DNA of 64,000 nucleotides from Methylomusa anaerophila (lineage in GTDB: Bacteria; Bacillota; Negativicutes; Sporomusales; Sporomusaceae): positions 3,861,501 to 3,925,500 of the forward strand of contig NZ_AP018449.1 of assembly GCF_003966895.1 (NCBI RefSeq). Direction: 5' to 3'. Made by a program: the position numbers and the translations under genes. Below the pieces are notes generated by a model. The model had not been told where the DNA came from and ran no database searches. It saw only the letters and a list, made by a program, of their open reading frames with translations. This document shows, in pieces, positions 23,423 through 32,577 of the stretch (position 1 is the stretch's first letter; every line of letters begins with the position of its first letter).

Positions 23423-25618
23423 TTAATTTTTTTTGTCTGAACCTGATTGTTTCTCAGGTGGCGGCGGCGGAGCCGGAGAAACGGTTTGTTTGTCAGACCT
23501 TGGTGGTGGAGGCGGTAGTATTTTATCAGACTGAACAGGCTCAGTCGTAGATTCTGGTTGTCCAGATTTTTTTCCATCTTTATTCGCATCTTTATTGTCC
23601 TTGTCTTTTGCGTCCTTATCGGCAGTAGCAGTTGATACTTTTGTCGGCTGTGTACCTTCCATGAATATCTCATTACGAGAATCTTGATTATTCGGGTCAT
23701 TTATGAGCAGACCATCTCTATTGGATACACGAACGGCAACGACACCGGAAGGCTTGACAAAATCACGCGCTGTGTATTTATCAGCGACATCCGACATAAA
23801 GGATCTCCATATTTCCGCTGGTATAGTGCCGCCTGTGATTCCATCTAAATATCCGGTATTATCGTAACCCATCCAAACTGCGGCAACCAAGTCCGGTGTA
23901 AAGCCCACAAACCAGGCGTCTTTATTATCGCTGGTAGTACCGGTTTTGCCGGCAGCAGGCCGGCCGAAGTTGGCAGCGGCTCCTGTACCGTGCGTAATTA
24001 CTCCCCGCATCATATCGGTGAGAATATAAGCAGAACGCTCATTGATCACGGCTTTTTCCCGCTGACTGTTTTCTTCAAGTACTTTGCCATTCCGGTCTAT
24101 TACTTTGACAATTGCAGTAGGTTCGGCTCGAATCCCCTGATTGGCCAAGACGCCATAGGCACTGGCAATCTCAAGCGGCGTAACGCCACGGGAAAGACCG
24201 CCTAAAGCCATAGCGAGGTTGCGGTCGTTGGTATTGCCACGCAGCACCAAAGTAGATATTCCCATCTGTTGGGCATAATATAATGGTTTATCAACGCCCA
24301 CCTGCTGGGCCAACTTAACGGCTACAACGTTTATCGACTGCTCTAAAGCCGAACGCAGCGACAGTGGACCGTGGAATTGATGATCATAGTTTACAGGTGA
24401 ATATCCATCGATGGTAATTGGCTTATCTTCAACTATAGTAGCCGGGGTAAACCCGCTTTCAATGGCCGCAAGATATACAAAAGGCTTGAATGCAGATCCG
24501 GGCTGCCGTTCTGCCAATACCGCCCGGTTAAATTGATCATTGCCTCGCCCACCAATCATAGCTTTGATATGACCATTGTGAGGATCAATAGCTACAAGAG
24601 CGCCTTGCGGTTGTTTAATCCCATTTTCGGTACGGTCAGTAGGAAGTTGACTCATTGCCCGTTCTGCCGCCTCTTGCATAGAAAGATCTAATGTAGTATA
24701 GATCTTTAGACCGTCCTTGTAAACCGCGTCAGCACCGTATTTTTCAATAAGCACTTGAATAACATAATCTACAAAATAGGATGCAACGGAAGAATTTGTA
24801 GACGTACGTTTGACTAATTTAATTTCGGTTGCTTTAGCTTCTGCTGCGTCATAGGAGCCAATATACCCATATTTGGCCATTTGTTCCAAAACGATTCCTT
24901 GTCGTTCTTTGGCCGCTTTTAAATTGTTAAGCGGAGAATAATAATTTGGGCTTTTCGGAATTCCGGCAATCATTGCACATTCAGCCAAATTGAGGTCTTC
25001 AACATTTTTCCCAAAGTATACCTGTGCGGCAGCCTGAACTCCATAGGCGCCTTGTCCAAAATAAATATGATTCATATACATTTCTAATATTTCAGTTTTA
25101 CTATATTGCCTTTCAATTTGAAGAGACAGGAAAGCTTCCTGAATTTTACGCTTAAGCGTCTGTTCTTGCGAAAGTAAAGCATTTCTGGCTAACTGTTGGG
25201 TAATGGTACTGCCGCCTTCAGATATTCCGCGGTCAGTTAAATTGGCCCATATGGCCCGCAAAATACCACGGGGATCAATTCCGGAGTGTTGGTAGAAACG
25301 TGCATCCTCAGCAGCTACAAATGCGTTTTGCAGGTTTTTAGGGATTTTGTTGATAGAAACCGGCAAACGATTTTCCACAGAGTGAACAGTGGTAATCAGT
25401 TTGCCGTTGTTATCGAATAATTGAGAAGAAGCGGCTGGCCGAATTTCCCCCTTTAAGCTAGGCATGGTATGAACACTGGCTGTTAAGAAACCTAGTCCTG
25501 CGCCAGTCACCATGACTATCAATATAATAAAAGCTATAATTGAAAATTTTAATAACGATTTGTTCGTATCACGACGACCATTGGTTTGAGTATCTTTAGT
25601 TCCAACGCCTTTCTGCAT
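23423..25618 (-). CDS. Class A penicillin-binding protein (PBP1A)
   Basis: A bifunctional glycosyltransferase/transpeptidase of 731 residues that polymerises and crosslinks peptidoglycan outside the cytoplasmic membrane. One N-terminal transmembrane helix (about 24-46) is followed by the GT51 domain with the catalytic glutamate in AAEDARFY (E104), GGSTITQQLARN and the membrane-near YMNHIYFGQGAYG. The transpeptidase domain has SAFK (375-378, acylated serine), SIN (428-430) and KTG (558-560). From about residue 660 the tail is lysine/aspartate- then proline-rich (PPPPPRSDK), as often in PBP1A. GGGAGG precedes the ATG. It is transcribed away from yunB. Confidence 0.95.
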   Translation of the reverse strand: MQKGVGTKDTQTNGRRDTNKSLLKFSIIAFIILIVMVTGAGLGFLTASVHTMPSLKGEIRPAASSQLFDNNGKLITTVHSVENRLPVSINKIPKNLQNAFVAAEDARFYQHSGIDPRGILRAIWANLTDRGISEGGSTITQQLARNALLSQEQTLKRKIQEAFLSLQIERQYSKTEILEMYMNHIYFGQGAYGVQAAAQVYFGKNVEDLNLAECAMIAGIPKSPNYYSPLNNLKAAKERQGIVLEQMAKYGYIGSYDAAEAKATEIKLVKRTSTNSSVASYFVDYVIQVLIEKYGADAVYKDGLKIYTTLDLSMQEAAERAMSQLPTDRTENGIKQPQGALVAIDPHNGHIKAMIGGRGNDQFNRAVLAERQPGSAFKPFVYLAAIESGFTPATIVEDKPITIDGYSPVNYDHQFHGPLSLRSALEQSINVVAVKLAQQVGVDKPLYYAQQMGISTLVLRGNTNDRNLAMALGGLSRGVTPLEIASAYGVLANQGIRAEPTAIVKVIDRNGKVLEENSQREKAVINERSAYILTDMMRGVITHGTGAAANFGRPAAGKTGTTSDNKDAWFVGFTPDLVAAVWMGYDNTGYLDGITGGTIPAEIWRSFMSDVADKYTARDFVKPSGVVAVRVSNRDGLLINDPNNQDSRNEIFMEGTQPTKVSTATADKDAKDKDNKDANKDGKKSGQPESTTEPVQSDKILPPPPPRSDKQTVSPAPPPPPEKQSGSDKKN

Positions 25619-25645
25619 GGATATCCTCCCTTTGTGGTCGGGTAT

Positions 25646-25671
25646 TCGAATAATAAAGCTTGATTATTCGA
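25646..25671. promoter_or_regulatory. Dyad between pbp and its promoter
   Basis: TCGAATAAT (25646-25654) and ATTATTCGA (25663-25671) are perfect 9-base inverted arms with an 8-base spacer. On the minus strand a TATAAT-type -10 (25687-25692 on the + strand as ATTATA) lies just upstream, so the dyad would be in the first 35 bases of the pbp transcript: an operator or a leader hairpin. Confidence 0.5.
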
Positions 25672-25869
25672 CTGAATACGCTAATCATTATACCATAAAA
25701 CCGACTTGTCGGAATATCTGTTTTTATTTAAGTACCAGAAAGTGTAATATTAATATATTAATGTATTTATGCCGTTAAAACCGGACACCATCTTTTGACT
25801 AATACCATATATATAATTAGCATTAATTGGGGATGTTGTCCGGGTGGAACGGACGAGGAGGAATGATCC

Positions 25870-26556
25870 ATGCGGTTTTCCGTACGAAAGAGGCGGACCA
25901 TTCCGCTCATACCGCTAATCATCATCCTAATATCTGGAATATTAGTGTTTTTTTTCTGGCGAGCTGAAACTCATCTCAAACCTACATTAATGGCAATAGC
26001 GGAAACACGTGCTACCTTAATTGCAACTCAGTCTATCAATGACGTTATCAACGATAAGGTAAGCGTATCTATCGATCCCAAAACACTGGTAAATGTTTCC
26101 GTCGATGAGCATGGCAGAGTGGTTTTAATCCAGCCTAATACAATGGAATTTAACAAACTTGCCGCCGATACGACCATAAAAGTGCAGGAATCATTAAAAA
26201 ATATTGCTGAAGAAAAAATTCGAATTCCGATTGGTCAAGTGCTGGGAAGTCAATTATTAGCTAGCATGGGACCAAAAATCACGGTTACCATTATTCCAAT
26301 CGGTACAGTTCAAGTCAAAGTTGTAGATAAATTTGAACAGGCCGGCATAAATCAAACGCGACACATGGTATACTTGTTAGCCACAACTGAAATCCGAATT
26401 GTTGTACCTTTGGTGAGTAAAAGTGTCAGTGTCAATACGCAAGTACCCATTGCAGAATATGTAGTAGTCGGAGAAGTACCTAATACTTATGTCCAATTTC
26501 CCTTTCCTTTTGAAAGCGATTCATTGGGCTCTCCTGATACTTTACGAAAAAACTAA
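25870..26556 (+). CDS. yunB: Sporulation protein YunB
   Basis: A 228-residue protein of the YunB family, made under the mother-cell sigma factor in Bacillus and required for efficient sporulation; its activity is unknown. A short basic start (MRFSVRKRRTIPLIP) leads to one transmembrane helix (about 12-30, LIIILISGILVFFFW). The rest is an extracytoplasmic alpha/beta domain with the family stretch NDVINDKV, GRVVLIQPNTMEFNKLAADT, IRIPIGQVLGSQLLA and VPLVSKSVSVNTQVPIAEYVVVGEVPNTYV. GAGGAGGAATG precedes the ATG. It is divergent from PBP1A. The 250-base gap holds the dyad and promoters but no gene. Confidence 0.9.
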   Translation: MRFSVRKRRTIPLIPLIIILISGILVFFFWRAETHLKPTLMAIAETRATLIATQSINDVINDKVSVSIDPKTLVNVSVDEHGRVVLIQPNTMEFNKLAADTTIKVQESLKNIAEEKIRIPIGQVLGSQLLASMGPKITVTIIPIGTVQVKVVDKFEQAGINQTRHMVYLLATTEIRIVVPLVSKSVSVNTQVPIAEYVVVGEVPNTYVQFPFPFESDSLGSPDTLRKN

Positions 26557-26570
26557 TAATATGATACAAT
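26541..26570 (+). promoter_or_regulatory. Candidate promoter of yebC
   Basis: TTTACG (26541-26546), 18-base spacer, TACAAT (26565-26570), overlapping the end of yunB. Confidence 0.45.
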
Positions 26571-26604
26571 ATTTCCGTTCATATAGTCGGAGAGGGGTAT
26601 AGAT

Positions 26605-27348
26605 ATGTCAGGACACTCTAAATGGGCCAATATAAAACATCGTAAAGGGAAACTGGATGCCGTTCGCGGTAAAATTACAACGAAAATCAGTCGGGAGATT
26701 AGTATTGCTGTCCGGCTGGGAGGAACTGATCCCACAGGTAATATGCGCCTGAAGCTTGCTCTCCAAAAAGCAAGAGAAAATAATATTCCCAAGGAGAATA
26801 TTCAAAGAGCAATACAAAAAGGCGCGGGTGCACTTGACGGCAGCAATTATGAAGAAATTGTGTATGAGGGCTACGGGCCGGGAGGAGTAGCCGTCATGGT
26901 AGAAGCTATGACCGATAATCGTAATCGCACAGCCGCTGATATTCGGCATTTATTTTCCAAAAATGGTGGAAACCTGGGTGAGAGTGGCTGCGTTTCGTGG
27001 ATGTTTAAGCTAAAAGGTCTTTTTGTTATTGAACAGCAAGCGGGAATCGAGGAAGAAAATCTGATGTTATTGGCACTGGACGCTGGCGCGGAAGATTTCA
27101 AAGCTGTGGACGGACAGTTCGAAATCACAACTGATCCCGAAGATTTTGAACTGCTTCAGGAAACTCTGGAGAAAAACAACATCAAAACCGAAATTGCAAG
27201 AGTTACCAGGATACCTGATACAACGATGGATTTAACTGGCGATGACGCCACAAAGATGGTCAGGCTCATGGACGCTCTTGAAGACCATGATGATGTACAA
27301 GATGTTTATGCTAATTTCGATATTGATGAAGACTCTTTAGAAATATAG
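26605..27348 (+). CDS. yebC: YebC/PmpR family protein
   Basis: A 247-residue YebC-family protein. The family was long called a transcriptional regulator and is now linked to translation of proline-rich or polyproline stretches. Typical segments: MSGHSKWANIKHRKGKLDA at the start, the KISREISIAVRLGG helix, NIPKENIQRAIQKGAG, YEGYGPGGVAVMVEAMTDN and NLGESGCVSWMF. AGAGGGG lies about 8 bases before the ATG. In many Firmicutes yebC is next to ruvCAB; here about 1.7 kb with a recombinase, a YitT protein and bofC separates them. Confidence 0.95.
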   Translation: MSGHSKWANIKHRKGKLDAVRGKITTKISREISIAVRLGGTDPTGNMRLKLALQKARENNIPKENIQRAIQKGAGALDGSNYEEIVYEGYGPGGVAVMVEAMTDNRNRTAADIRHLFSKNGGNLGESGCVSWMFKLKGLFVIEQQAGIEEENLMLLALDAGAEDFKAVDGQFEITTDPEDFELLQETLEKNNIKTEIARVTRIPDTTMDLTGDDATKMVRLMDALEDHDDVQDVYANFDIDEDSLEI

Positions 27349-27385
27349 TAAGCTCACGGGATTTCGAAGGTTTAGTTCTATCCAT

Positions 27386-27426
27386 AACGTACCTTCTCAT
27401 TTAATCAATGGGAGGTACGTTTTTTA
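27386..27426 (+). terminator. Terminator of yebC
   Basis: AACGTACCT (27386-27394 region) pairs with AGGTACGTT, followed by TTTTTT. Strong rho-independent form. Confidence 0.85.
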
Positions 27427-27453
27427 TGCAAAACCAATTATTGGCTCGTATTC

Positions 27454-27482
27454 TTTACATCATACACAATATATGATATGAT
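27454..27482 (+). promoter_or_regulatory. Promoter of the recombinase gene
   Basis: TTTACA at 27454-27459, 17-base spacer, TATGAT at 27477-27482. Transcription would begin at about 27489, on the first ATG of the frame, which favours the downstream TTG start. Confidence 0.6.
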
Positions 27483-27515
27483 AACATTATGTATGATACT
27501 GATGGGGTGCAAAAA

Positions 27516-28091
27516 TTGGAATTTGTACAGCCTATCCGCGACAAAAAAAAGATTGATAGTATTAAAAAAGTTCTTCTGGCTAATAACGTTCGAGATTACT
27601 GTTTATTTACCCTAGGGATAAATTCCGGGTTACGCATTAGTGATTTACTAAATTTAAAAATTTCTGACGTGGTTGATGATACAGGCAAAATTCGAGAACG
27701 AATTACCTTGCGAGAGAAAAAAACAAATAAGACAAAAGATTTTCTGCTTAATGACGTAGCCCGGAAAACGATTGCAGAGTATTTGAGAAACAGAGTATAC
27801 GAATATAATGAACCCCTGTTCCTATCTAAAAAGAAAAGTGCCGGTAAGGCACCGCTGCAAAGGGATCAGGCATATAAGATTATTAACAATGCCGCCAGGT
27901 CAATTGGAATTACTGAGAAGATTGGCACTCATACCCTACGAAAAACATTCGGCTATCATGCTTATAAATCCGGGGTTTCCATTGAAGTAATACAAAAGTT
28001 GTTTAATCACGCAACGCCTTCGACTACCCTCAAATATATAGGCATTACGCAAGATGATCTCGACGGCGTTTATCTGAATCTAAACTTATGA
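27516..28091 (+). CDS. Stand-alone tyrosine recombinase (integrase catalytic domain)
   Basis: A tyrosine recombinase of about 190 residues consisting of only the catalytic domain; the N-terminal core-binding domain of XerC-type proteins is missing. Counted from an alternative ATG at 27489, the catalytic set is R49 (SGLRISDLL), a lysine near 82 (KKTNKTKDF), H148-x-x-R151 (HTLRKT), H174 (LFNHATPSTT) and Y183 (KYIGI). All are present, so it should be active. GGGGTG (27504-27509) is 6 bases before TTG 27516, while the ATG at 27489 is at the predicted transcript start without a binding site. Short integrases of this type are common in Firmicutes, some on plasmids; no attachment site is visible. 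Confidence 0.82.
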   Translation: MEFVQPIRDKKKIDSIKKVLLANNVRDYCLFTLGINSGLRISDLLNLKISDVVDDTGKIRERITLREKKTNKTKDFLLNDVARKTIAEYLRNRVYEYNEPLFLSKKKSAGKAPLQRDQAYKIINNAARSIGITEKIGTHTLRKTFGYHAYKSGVSIEVIQKLFNHATPSTTLKYIGITQDDLDGVYLNLNL

Positions 28092-28155
28092 AAGCGCCTT
28101 GTGAGCAAGTATACAAGTATAAAGGGAGCTCAAATATTATAACTTGGAGGGAAAA

Positions 28156-29013
28156 ATGACTAAGCGAAATCAATTTAGAAAAAATTTGTTTAAGTATTTA
28201 TTTTTGTTTATTGGATCAATTCTTGCAGCGGTTGGTCTTGAAATTTTCTTAATTCCCAACCATATTATTGATGGTGGTGTAGTTGGAATTTCCATTATGC
28301 TAAGTTATCTCAGTAATTTTTCGTTAGGATTGTTTATTTTTTTCCTAAACGTTCCTTTTTTAATACTGGGTTATAATCATATCGGAAAATCATTTGTTAT
28401 ATCTACCTTGTTTTCAATTTTATCATTGTCTATATGGGTTACTGTTCTCCATCCCATCCCTGGCTTAACGGAAGATCTTCTTTTAGCATCTGTATTTGGT
28501 GGAATAATATTAGGCATAGGGGTGGGTTTAATTATACGCTACGGCGGTTCTTTGGATGGAACTGAAATTGTAGCAATTATTTTAGATAAAAGAACTGGAT
28601 TTTCTGTGGGTGAAATTGTAATGTTTTTTAACATTTTTATATTGAGTAGCGCCGGTCTTATTTTTGGCTGGAATAAAGCAATGTATTCTCTTATCGCTTA
28701 TTTTGTTGCTTTTAAAATGATTGATATAACGATCGAAGGTTTAGAGGAAACAAAATCTGCCATAATTGTATCCGAGAAAGCGGAAATCATTGCTGAAAAA
28801 GTAATGGCCCGGTTAGGTCGGGGGGTAACTCTTTTAAGTGGTAAGGGTGGCTACAGCGGTGAAGAACGTACTGTTTTATATTTAGTGATTACGCGTCTGG
28901 AAATCGCAAAATTAAAAAATATTATAGATGAAATAGACGAAAATGCATTTGTAACTATAAGTGAGGTACATGAGGTTATGGGAGGACGTATTAGAAAACG
29001 GGCAATACATTAA
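28156..29013 (+). CDS. YitT family membrane protein
   Basis: A 285-residue membrane protein of the YitT family (DUF161 plus DUF2179). Six hydrophobic helices fill roughly residues 12-190, including the family stretch NHIIDGGVVGISIMLSYL and GIGVGLIIRYGGSLDGTEIVA. The cytoplasmic C-terminal DUF2179 domain follows (AEKVMARLGRGVTLLSGKGGYSGEERTVLYLVI), which in other proteins is thought to bind small ligands. The transport substrate is unknown. GGAGGG precedes ATG 28156; a TTG at 28144 would sit in the binding site. Visibly AT-rich. Confidence 0.9.
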   Translation: MTKRNQFRKNLFKYLFLFIGSILAAVGLEIFLIPNHIIDGGVVGISIMLSYLSNFSLGLFIFFLNVPFLILGYNHIGKSFVISTLFSILSLSIWVTVLHPIPGLTEDLLLASVFGGIILGIGVGLIIRYGGSLDGTEIVAIILDKRTGFSVGEIVMFFNIFILSSAGLIFGWNKAMYSLIAYFVAFKMIDITIEGLEETKSAIIVSEKAEIIAEKVMARLGRGVTLLSGKGGYSGEERTVLYLVITRLEIAKLKNIIDEIDENAFVTISEVHEVMGGRIRKRAIH

Positions 29014-29114
29014 TATTATAAAAGAATACTTATTCATTTTTGGACAACTATGTATATTTTGGAAAAAATACTGGCAATACTATGAATAAACTATTATAGA
29101 AAGGAGTATCGCCA

Positions 29115-29717
29115 GTGTTTGAAAAAATATACAAAAAGTTATCTTTATTCTCACTGCCTCGGCCGCTGTCGCCATCATTACGTTTATTAATGATTTGCAG
29201 TTTTGCTCTGATTGTATTTTGTGCTGCGTTCTATTGGCTTTATTATACGGATTCCGGAAATTCGGATTTGTCACGGGACACTGAAGTTGCAAAACATGAT
29301 AGCAAAATTAAGATCACCCCCGATATGGATCTGGTACAAAAAATCATTTATTCTAAATGTGGCGACGAAGAAGTGTTTCGAACAAAGCCTCCAGATAATT
29401 TGATCGGATTGAACTTTAATCAGCTGCAGAAAATTTATTCTGGCTGGAACATCACTACGTTTGACACGAAAGAAGTAGAAATGTCCTTGAAGGTAGACAG
29501 CTTATGCCGTGAGCATGCTAATAACATGTTTATTGGCATTAAAGATGGTTATGTGGCAGTGTATTACGGCGTACCCGGCCCCAAAGCAATTATTAAGGAA
29601 GTAACCAAAATTCCGGTGAGTAGTTTGACCCCGCAGGACCTGGGGGAAATACGCCAAGGACTAGTCATCCAAACCAAGGAAGAACTGCTTAGGACGTTGG
29701 AAGGATTGCAAAAATAA
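29115..29717 (+). CDS. bofC: BofC-like sporulation protein
   Basis: A 200-residue protein with one N-terminal transmembrane or signal segment (about 22-44, LRLLMICSFALIVFCAAFYWLYY) and a C-terminal domain of the BofC type (KSFILN-like start omitted; visible are LNFNQLQKIYSGWNITTFDTKE, FIGIKDGYVAVYYGVPG and LVIQTKEELLRTLEGLQK). In Bacillus, BofC is in the forespore intermembrane space and restrains SpoIVB, timing activation of the late mother-cell sigma factor. Its place directly before ruvCA is as in Bacillus. The GTG start has AAAGGAG 8 bases upstream. It ends in a terminator that overlaps the stop codon. Confidence 0.8.
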   Translation: MFEKIYKKLSLFSLPRPLSPSLRLLMICSFALIVFCAAFYWLYYTDSGNSDLSRDTEVAKHDSKIKITPDMDLVQKIIYSKCGDEEVFRTKPPDNLIGLNFNQLQKIYSGWNITTFDTKEVEMSLKVDSLCREHANNMFIGIKDGYVAVYYGVPGPKAIIKEVTKIPVSSLTPQDLGEIRQGLVIQTKEELLRTLEGLQK

Positions 29718-29741
29718 GAGGGGAAGCCCTCTTATTTTTGT
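29710..29741 (+). terminator. Terminator of bofC
   Basis: AAATAAGAGG and CCTCTTATTT form a 10-bp stem with a GGAAGC loop and a T run. The TAA stop of bofC lies in the left arm. Confidence 0.8.
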
Positions 29742-29772
29742 TACTCCAGCATTATTTGTTACTCCAGCATTA
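29737..29772 (+). repeat. Perfect 18-base tandem duplication before ruvC
   Basis: TTTGTTACTCCAGCATTA occurs twice head to tail (29737-29754 and 29755-29772) with no mismatch. It sits between the bofC terminator and ruvC. Confidence 0.9.
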
Positions 29773-29828
29773 AAGGAATAGTATACCAATATGTCGAATC
29801 TAACCCAATGCATTCGAGGAGGTAATAC

Positions 29829-30338
29829 ATGCTAGCATTGGGAATAGACCCTGGTACCGCTATCTGCGGTTACGGGCTGGTAGAACAAAGTGGCAGCCGT
29901 TTGCGGGCGGTGACTTATGGTGCGGTTCAAACGCGTTCTGACTTGGAAGCTGCCGACAGACTGCTAAAGGTATATGAAGGAATTGAATTATTGATTAAAA
30001 ATTATCATCCCGACATCGTTGGGGTGGAGCAATTGTTTTTTAATAAAAATGTCAGAACTGCTATGGCAGTAGGGCAAGCAAAGGGTGTCGTTCTGCTTGC
30101 CGCTGTGCAAAATGGGGTTTCCGTCGCTGAATTTACTCCTTTGCAGGTGAAGCAATCGGTGGTAGGCTACGGAAATGCTGCGAAAGAGCAAGTAATTTAT
30201 ATGACGCAGCGACTGCTCAATCTATCCCAAAAACCTCATCCTGACGATGTTGCCGACGCATTAGCTGTTGCAATCTGTACGCTGCATATAAATGGGGCCA
30301 ACAGAATAGCAACTAAAATAAAGGAAGTATTTTCATGA
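29829..30338 (+). CDS. ruvC: Holliday junction endonuclease RuvC
   Basis: RuvC cuts four-way junctions brought by RuvAB during recombinational repair; 169 residues, normal. The acidic catalytic residues are in LALGIDPGTAICGYG (D7), the EQLFF segment (E) and HPDDVADALAVA (two aspartates) near the C terminus. The conserved FFNKNVRTAMAVGQAKGV loop is intact. GAGGAGGTAAT precedes the ATG. Its last four bases overlap ruvA (ATGA), so translation is coupled. Confidence 0.97.
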   Translation: MLALGIDPGTAICGYGLVEQSGSRLRAVTYGAVQTRSDLEAADRLLKVYEGIELLIKNYHPDIVGVEQLFFNKNVRTAMAVGQAKGVVLLAAVQNGVSVAEFTPLQVKQSVVGYGNAAKEQVIYMTQRLLNLSQKPHPDDVADALAVAICTLHINGANRIATKIKEVFS

Positions 30339-30958
30339 TTGGTTACATCAAAGGTGAAGTTTCCCATCTGTTTCCTGAATATTGCTTTGTAGATGTACAA
30401 GGGATTGGCTACCGGATATGTATCCCATTATCTACCAGACAAAGGCTGTCTGTTGGGACAACGATATCATTGTTTACGTATTTGAATGTAAGGGAAGATT
30501 CTCTTACATTATTTGGATTTTTTACAGAAGAAGAATATGACTTATTTATGAAGCTCATTGCCGTTACCGGAATAGGGCCGAAGGCAGCAGTCAGCATTCT
30601 GTCTGCGATTAGGCCCCAGGATTTTTATATAGCAATTGGTCAGAAAAATATAGGGGTACTAACGAAGATACCCGGTATTGGCAAAAAAACCGCCGAAAGA
30701 ATGATTTTAGAACTTAAGGATAAAATTGCAGTGCCCCTTGATAACGAGTATGCAGGAATTGGCATTTCTGACGCAGCGGCGGATTCAGCCCAGGATGTCA
30801 TTCGTCAAACGGTTCAAGCTCTTATCACGTTGGGATACAATCAGGCGGAAATTATGCCGGTCATCAAACAAAAAACTGAGGAGTATCAGCAGGCGAACTT
30901 AGCTTGCACAGTGGAACAATTGATCAAAGAAGTACTGAAAGATTTTGGCGCAAGATAG
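30335..30958 (+). CDS. ruvA: Holliday junction branch migration protein RuvA
   Basis: RuvA binds the four-way junction as a tetramer and loads RuvB. 207 residues: an N-terminal OB fold ([33 protein letters not shown]), two helix-hairpin-helix motifs ([13 protein letters not shown] and [18 protein letters not shown]) and a small C-terminal domain that contacts RuvB ([15 protein letters not shown]). It overlaps ruvC by four bases and its last codons are followed by ruvB within 16 bases. Confidence 0.97.
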   Translation: MIGYIKGEVSHLFPEYCFVDVQGIGYRICIPLSTRQRLSVGTTISLFTYLNVREDSLTLFGFFTEEEYDLFMKLIAVTGIGPKAAVSILSAIRPQDFYIAIGQKNIGVLTKIPGIGKKTAERMILELKDKIAVPLDNEYAGIGISDAAADSAQDVIRQTVQALITLGYNQAEIMPVIKQKTEEYQQANLACTVEQLIKEVLKDFGAR

Positions 30959-30974
30959 TCTGGAGGGAATATTA

Positions 30975-31991
30975 GTGGAGGAACGCATTGTGGCCGGAGG
31001 CGAGCAGGAAGCCGACTCCTGGCAGTATAGTTTACGGCCGCGCCGCCTGGCAGAATATATTGGTCAGGATCAAGTAAAGAATAACCTTTCGATTTTTATA
31101 CAGGCAACTTTGGCTAGAGGGGAAGCATTGGACCATGTGCTGTTGTATGGTCCTCCCGGCCTTGGCAAAACAACGTTGGCAGGAATCATCGCCGTTGAAT
31201 TAGGGGTTAATTTTCGTATCACCTCGGGCCCGGCTGTAGAAAGACCGGGTGATCTTGCCGCCCTACTCACCAATCTTGGCGAGAAGGATGTTTTGTTTAT
31301 AGATGAGATACATCGTTTATCCCGCAGTGTGGAGGAGATTTTATATTCGGCAATGGAGGATTATGCTCTCGACATAATCATTGGGAAAGGCCCTAGTGCG
31401 CGTTCCATTCGTTTAGATTTACCCAAATTTACGTTAGTTGGAGCAACTACCAGAGCAGGTGCGCTTGCCGCCCCTTTACGGGACCGGTTTGGCGTCATTT
31501 GCCGGTTGGAGTATTATACTACGGAGCATCTTGAATGCATCGTAAACCGCGCCGCAGAAATCCTAAATGTTAGAATTGATTCCCTGGGCGCAAGGGAAAT
31601 TGCCAGACGTTCACGCGGTACTCCGCGGATTGCCAACCGCCTTCTGAAAAGAGTAAGAGATTTTGCTCAGGTGACAGGAGACGGCGTAATTACTAATGCA
31701 GTAGCGGATAAAGCCCTGGCTTTATTAGAAGTAGACCAACTCGGGCTGGATAAAATTGACCGTAGTCTCTTAAAAACGATTATTAAAAATTTTAATGGCG
31801 GGCCTGTTGGGTTGGATACATTAGCGGCTGCCATAAGTGAAGAAACGGATACAATCGAAGACGTATACGAACCTTTCTTGCTGCAAATGGGATTCATCGC
31901 CCGTACTCCCCGCGGACGAGTAGCCACGCCCACAGCATATGCTCATTTAAATATTCCCTATAAAGAAAGCAATCAGGAAAAATTCTGGTAG
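30975..31991 (+). CDS. ruvB: Holliday junction branch migration helicase RuvB
   Basis: RuvB is the AAA+ motor that drives branch migration; 338 residues. Walker A is [13 protein letters not shown], Walker [23 protein letters not shown], sensor 1 LVGATTRAG and the arginine finger lies in APLRDRFG. The winged-helix C-terminal domain follows ([31 protein letters not shown] is split across this region). GGAGGG at 30962-30967 is 7 bases before GTG 30975; an upstream in-frame ATG at 30945 would overlap ruvA and has no site. Confidence 0.97.
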   Translation: MEERIVAGGEQEADSWQYSLRPRRLAEYIGQDQVKNNLSIFIQATLARGEALDHVLLYGPPGLGKTTLAGIIAVELGVNFRITSGPAVERPGDLAALLTNLGEKDVLFIDEIHRLSRSVEEILYSAMEDYALDIIIGKGPSARSIRLDLPKFTLVGATTRAGALAAPLRDRFGVICRLEYYTTEHLECIVNRAAEILNVRIDSLGAREIARRSRGTPRIANRLLKRVRDFAQVTGDGVITNAVADKALALLEVDQLGLDKIDRSLLKTIIKNFNGGPVGLDTLAAAISEETDTIEDVYEPFLLQMGFIARTPRGRVATPTAYAHLNIPYKESNQEKFW

Positions 31992-32009
31992 GTGAGAAGG
32001 TGAGACTTG

Positions 32010-32576
32010 ATGACAACTGATCAAACCCGCAAAAAAATGCTGTTGCATATCTGTTGCGGGCCATGTGCAGTCTATCCGGTTCAGCATTTACGTGAAAATT
32101 ATAGTGAATATGATATAATCGGTTATTTTTATAACCCTAATATTCACCCTTATAAAGAATTCGCGAAACGCCTGGAAACACTGAAAACATACGCTCAAGA
32201 TACCGGACTGGAATTATTAACCGATGAACGGTACGCGCTGGAAGACTATTTACTGCGGGTCTTCAATGCCCAACAAGGGCGTTGCCATGAATGTTATTAT
32301 CTTCGGCTGCGCCAAACAGCGCAATATGGTAAAGTACATGGCTTCGATTGTTTTACTACTACTTTACTGGTTAGTCCTTATCAACAGCACGAAATGATTA
32401 AAGAAGTCGCAGAGCAAGTGTCCCAAGATGAAGGCATAGCATTTCAGTATATTGATTTTCGTCCTGGCTGGACCGAGGGTGTAAAAATCAGCCGTGACAG
32501 GGGAATGTATCGACAGCCCTACTGCGGCTGTATATTTAGTGAAAAAGAACGTTACTACAAGCCTCAGAAGGAGTAG
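32010..32576 (+). CDS. queH: Epoxyqueuosine reductase QueH
   Basis: QueH reduces epoxyqueuosine to queuosine in tRNA and replaces QueG in many anaerobes. The product is 188 residues with the family's cysteine layout: LHICCGPCAVYP near the N terminus, CHECYYLRL in the middle and PYCGCIFSEKERY at the end, plausibly holding an iron-sulfur cluster and a second metal. FYNPNIHPYKEFAKRL is another hallmark. The ATG at 32010 follows GAGAAGGTGAGACTTG. Its company supports the role: queA and tgt, two other steps of queuosine synthesis, follow within 2 kb. Confidence 0.93.
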   Translation: MTTDQTRKKMLLHICCGPCAVYPVQHLRENYSEYDIIGYFYNPNIHPYKEFAKRLETLKTYAQDTGLELLTDERYALEDYLLRVFNAQQGRCHECYYLRLRQTAQYGKVHGFDCFTTTLLVSPYQQHEMIKEVAEQVSQDEGIAFQYIDFRPGWTEGVKISRDRGMYRQPYCGCIFSEKERYYKPQKE

Positions 32577-32577
32577 A

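Noticed and set aside
23419..23700. A 93-codon frame on the minus strand near the PBP end
   Set aside because: It overlaps the PBP gene in another frame within its low-complexity tail.
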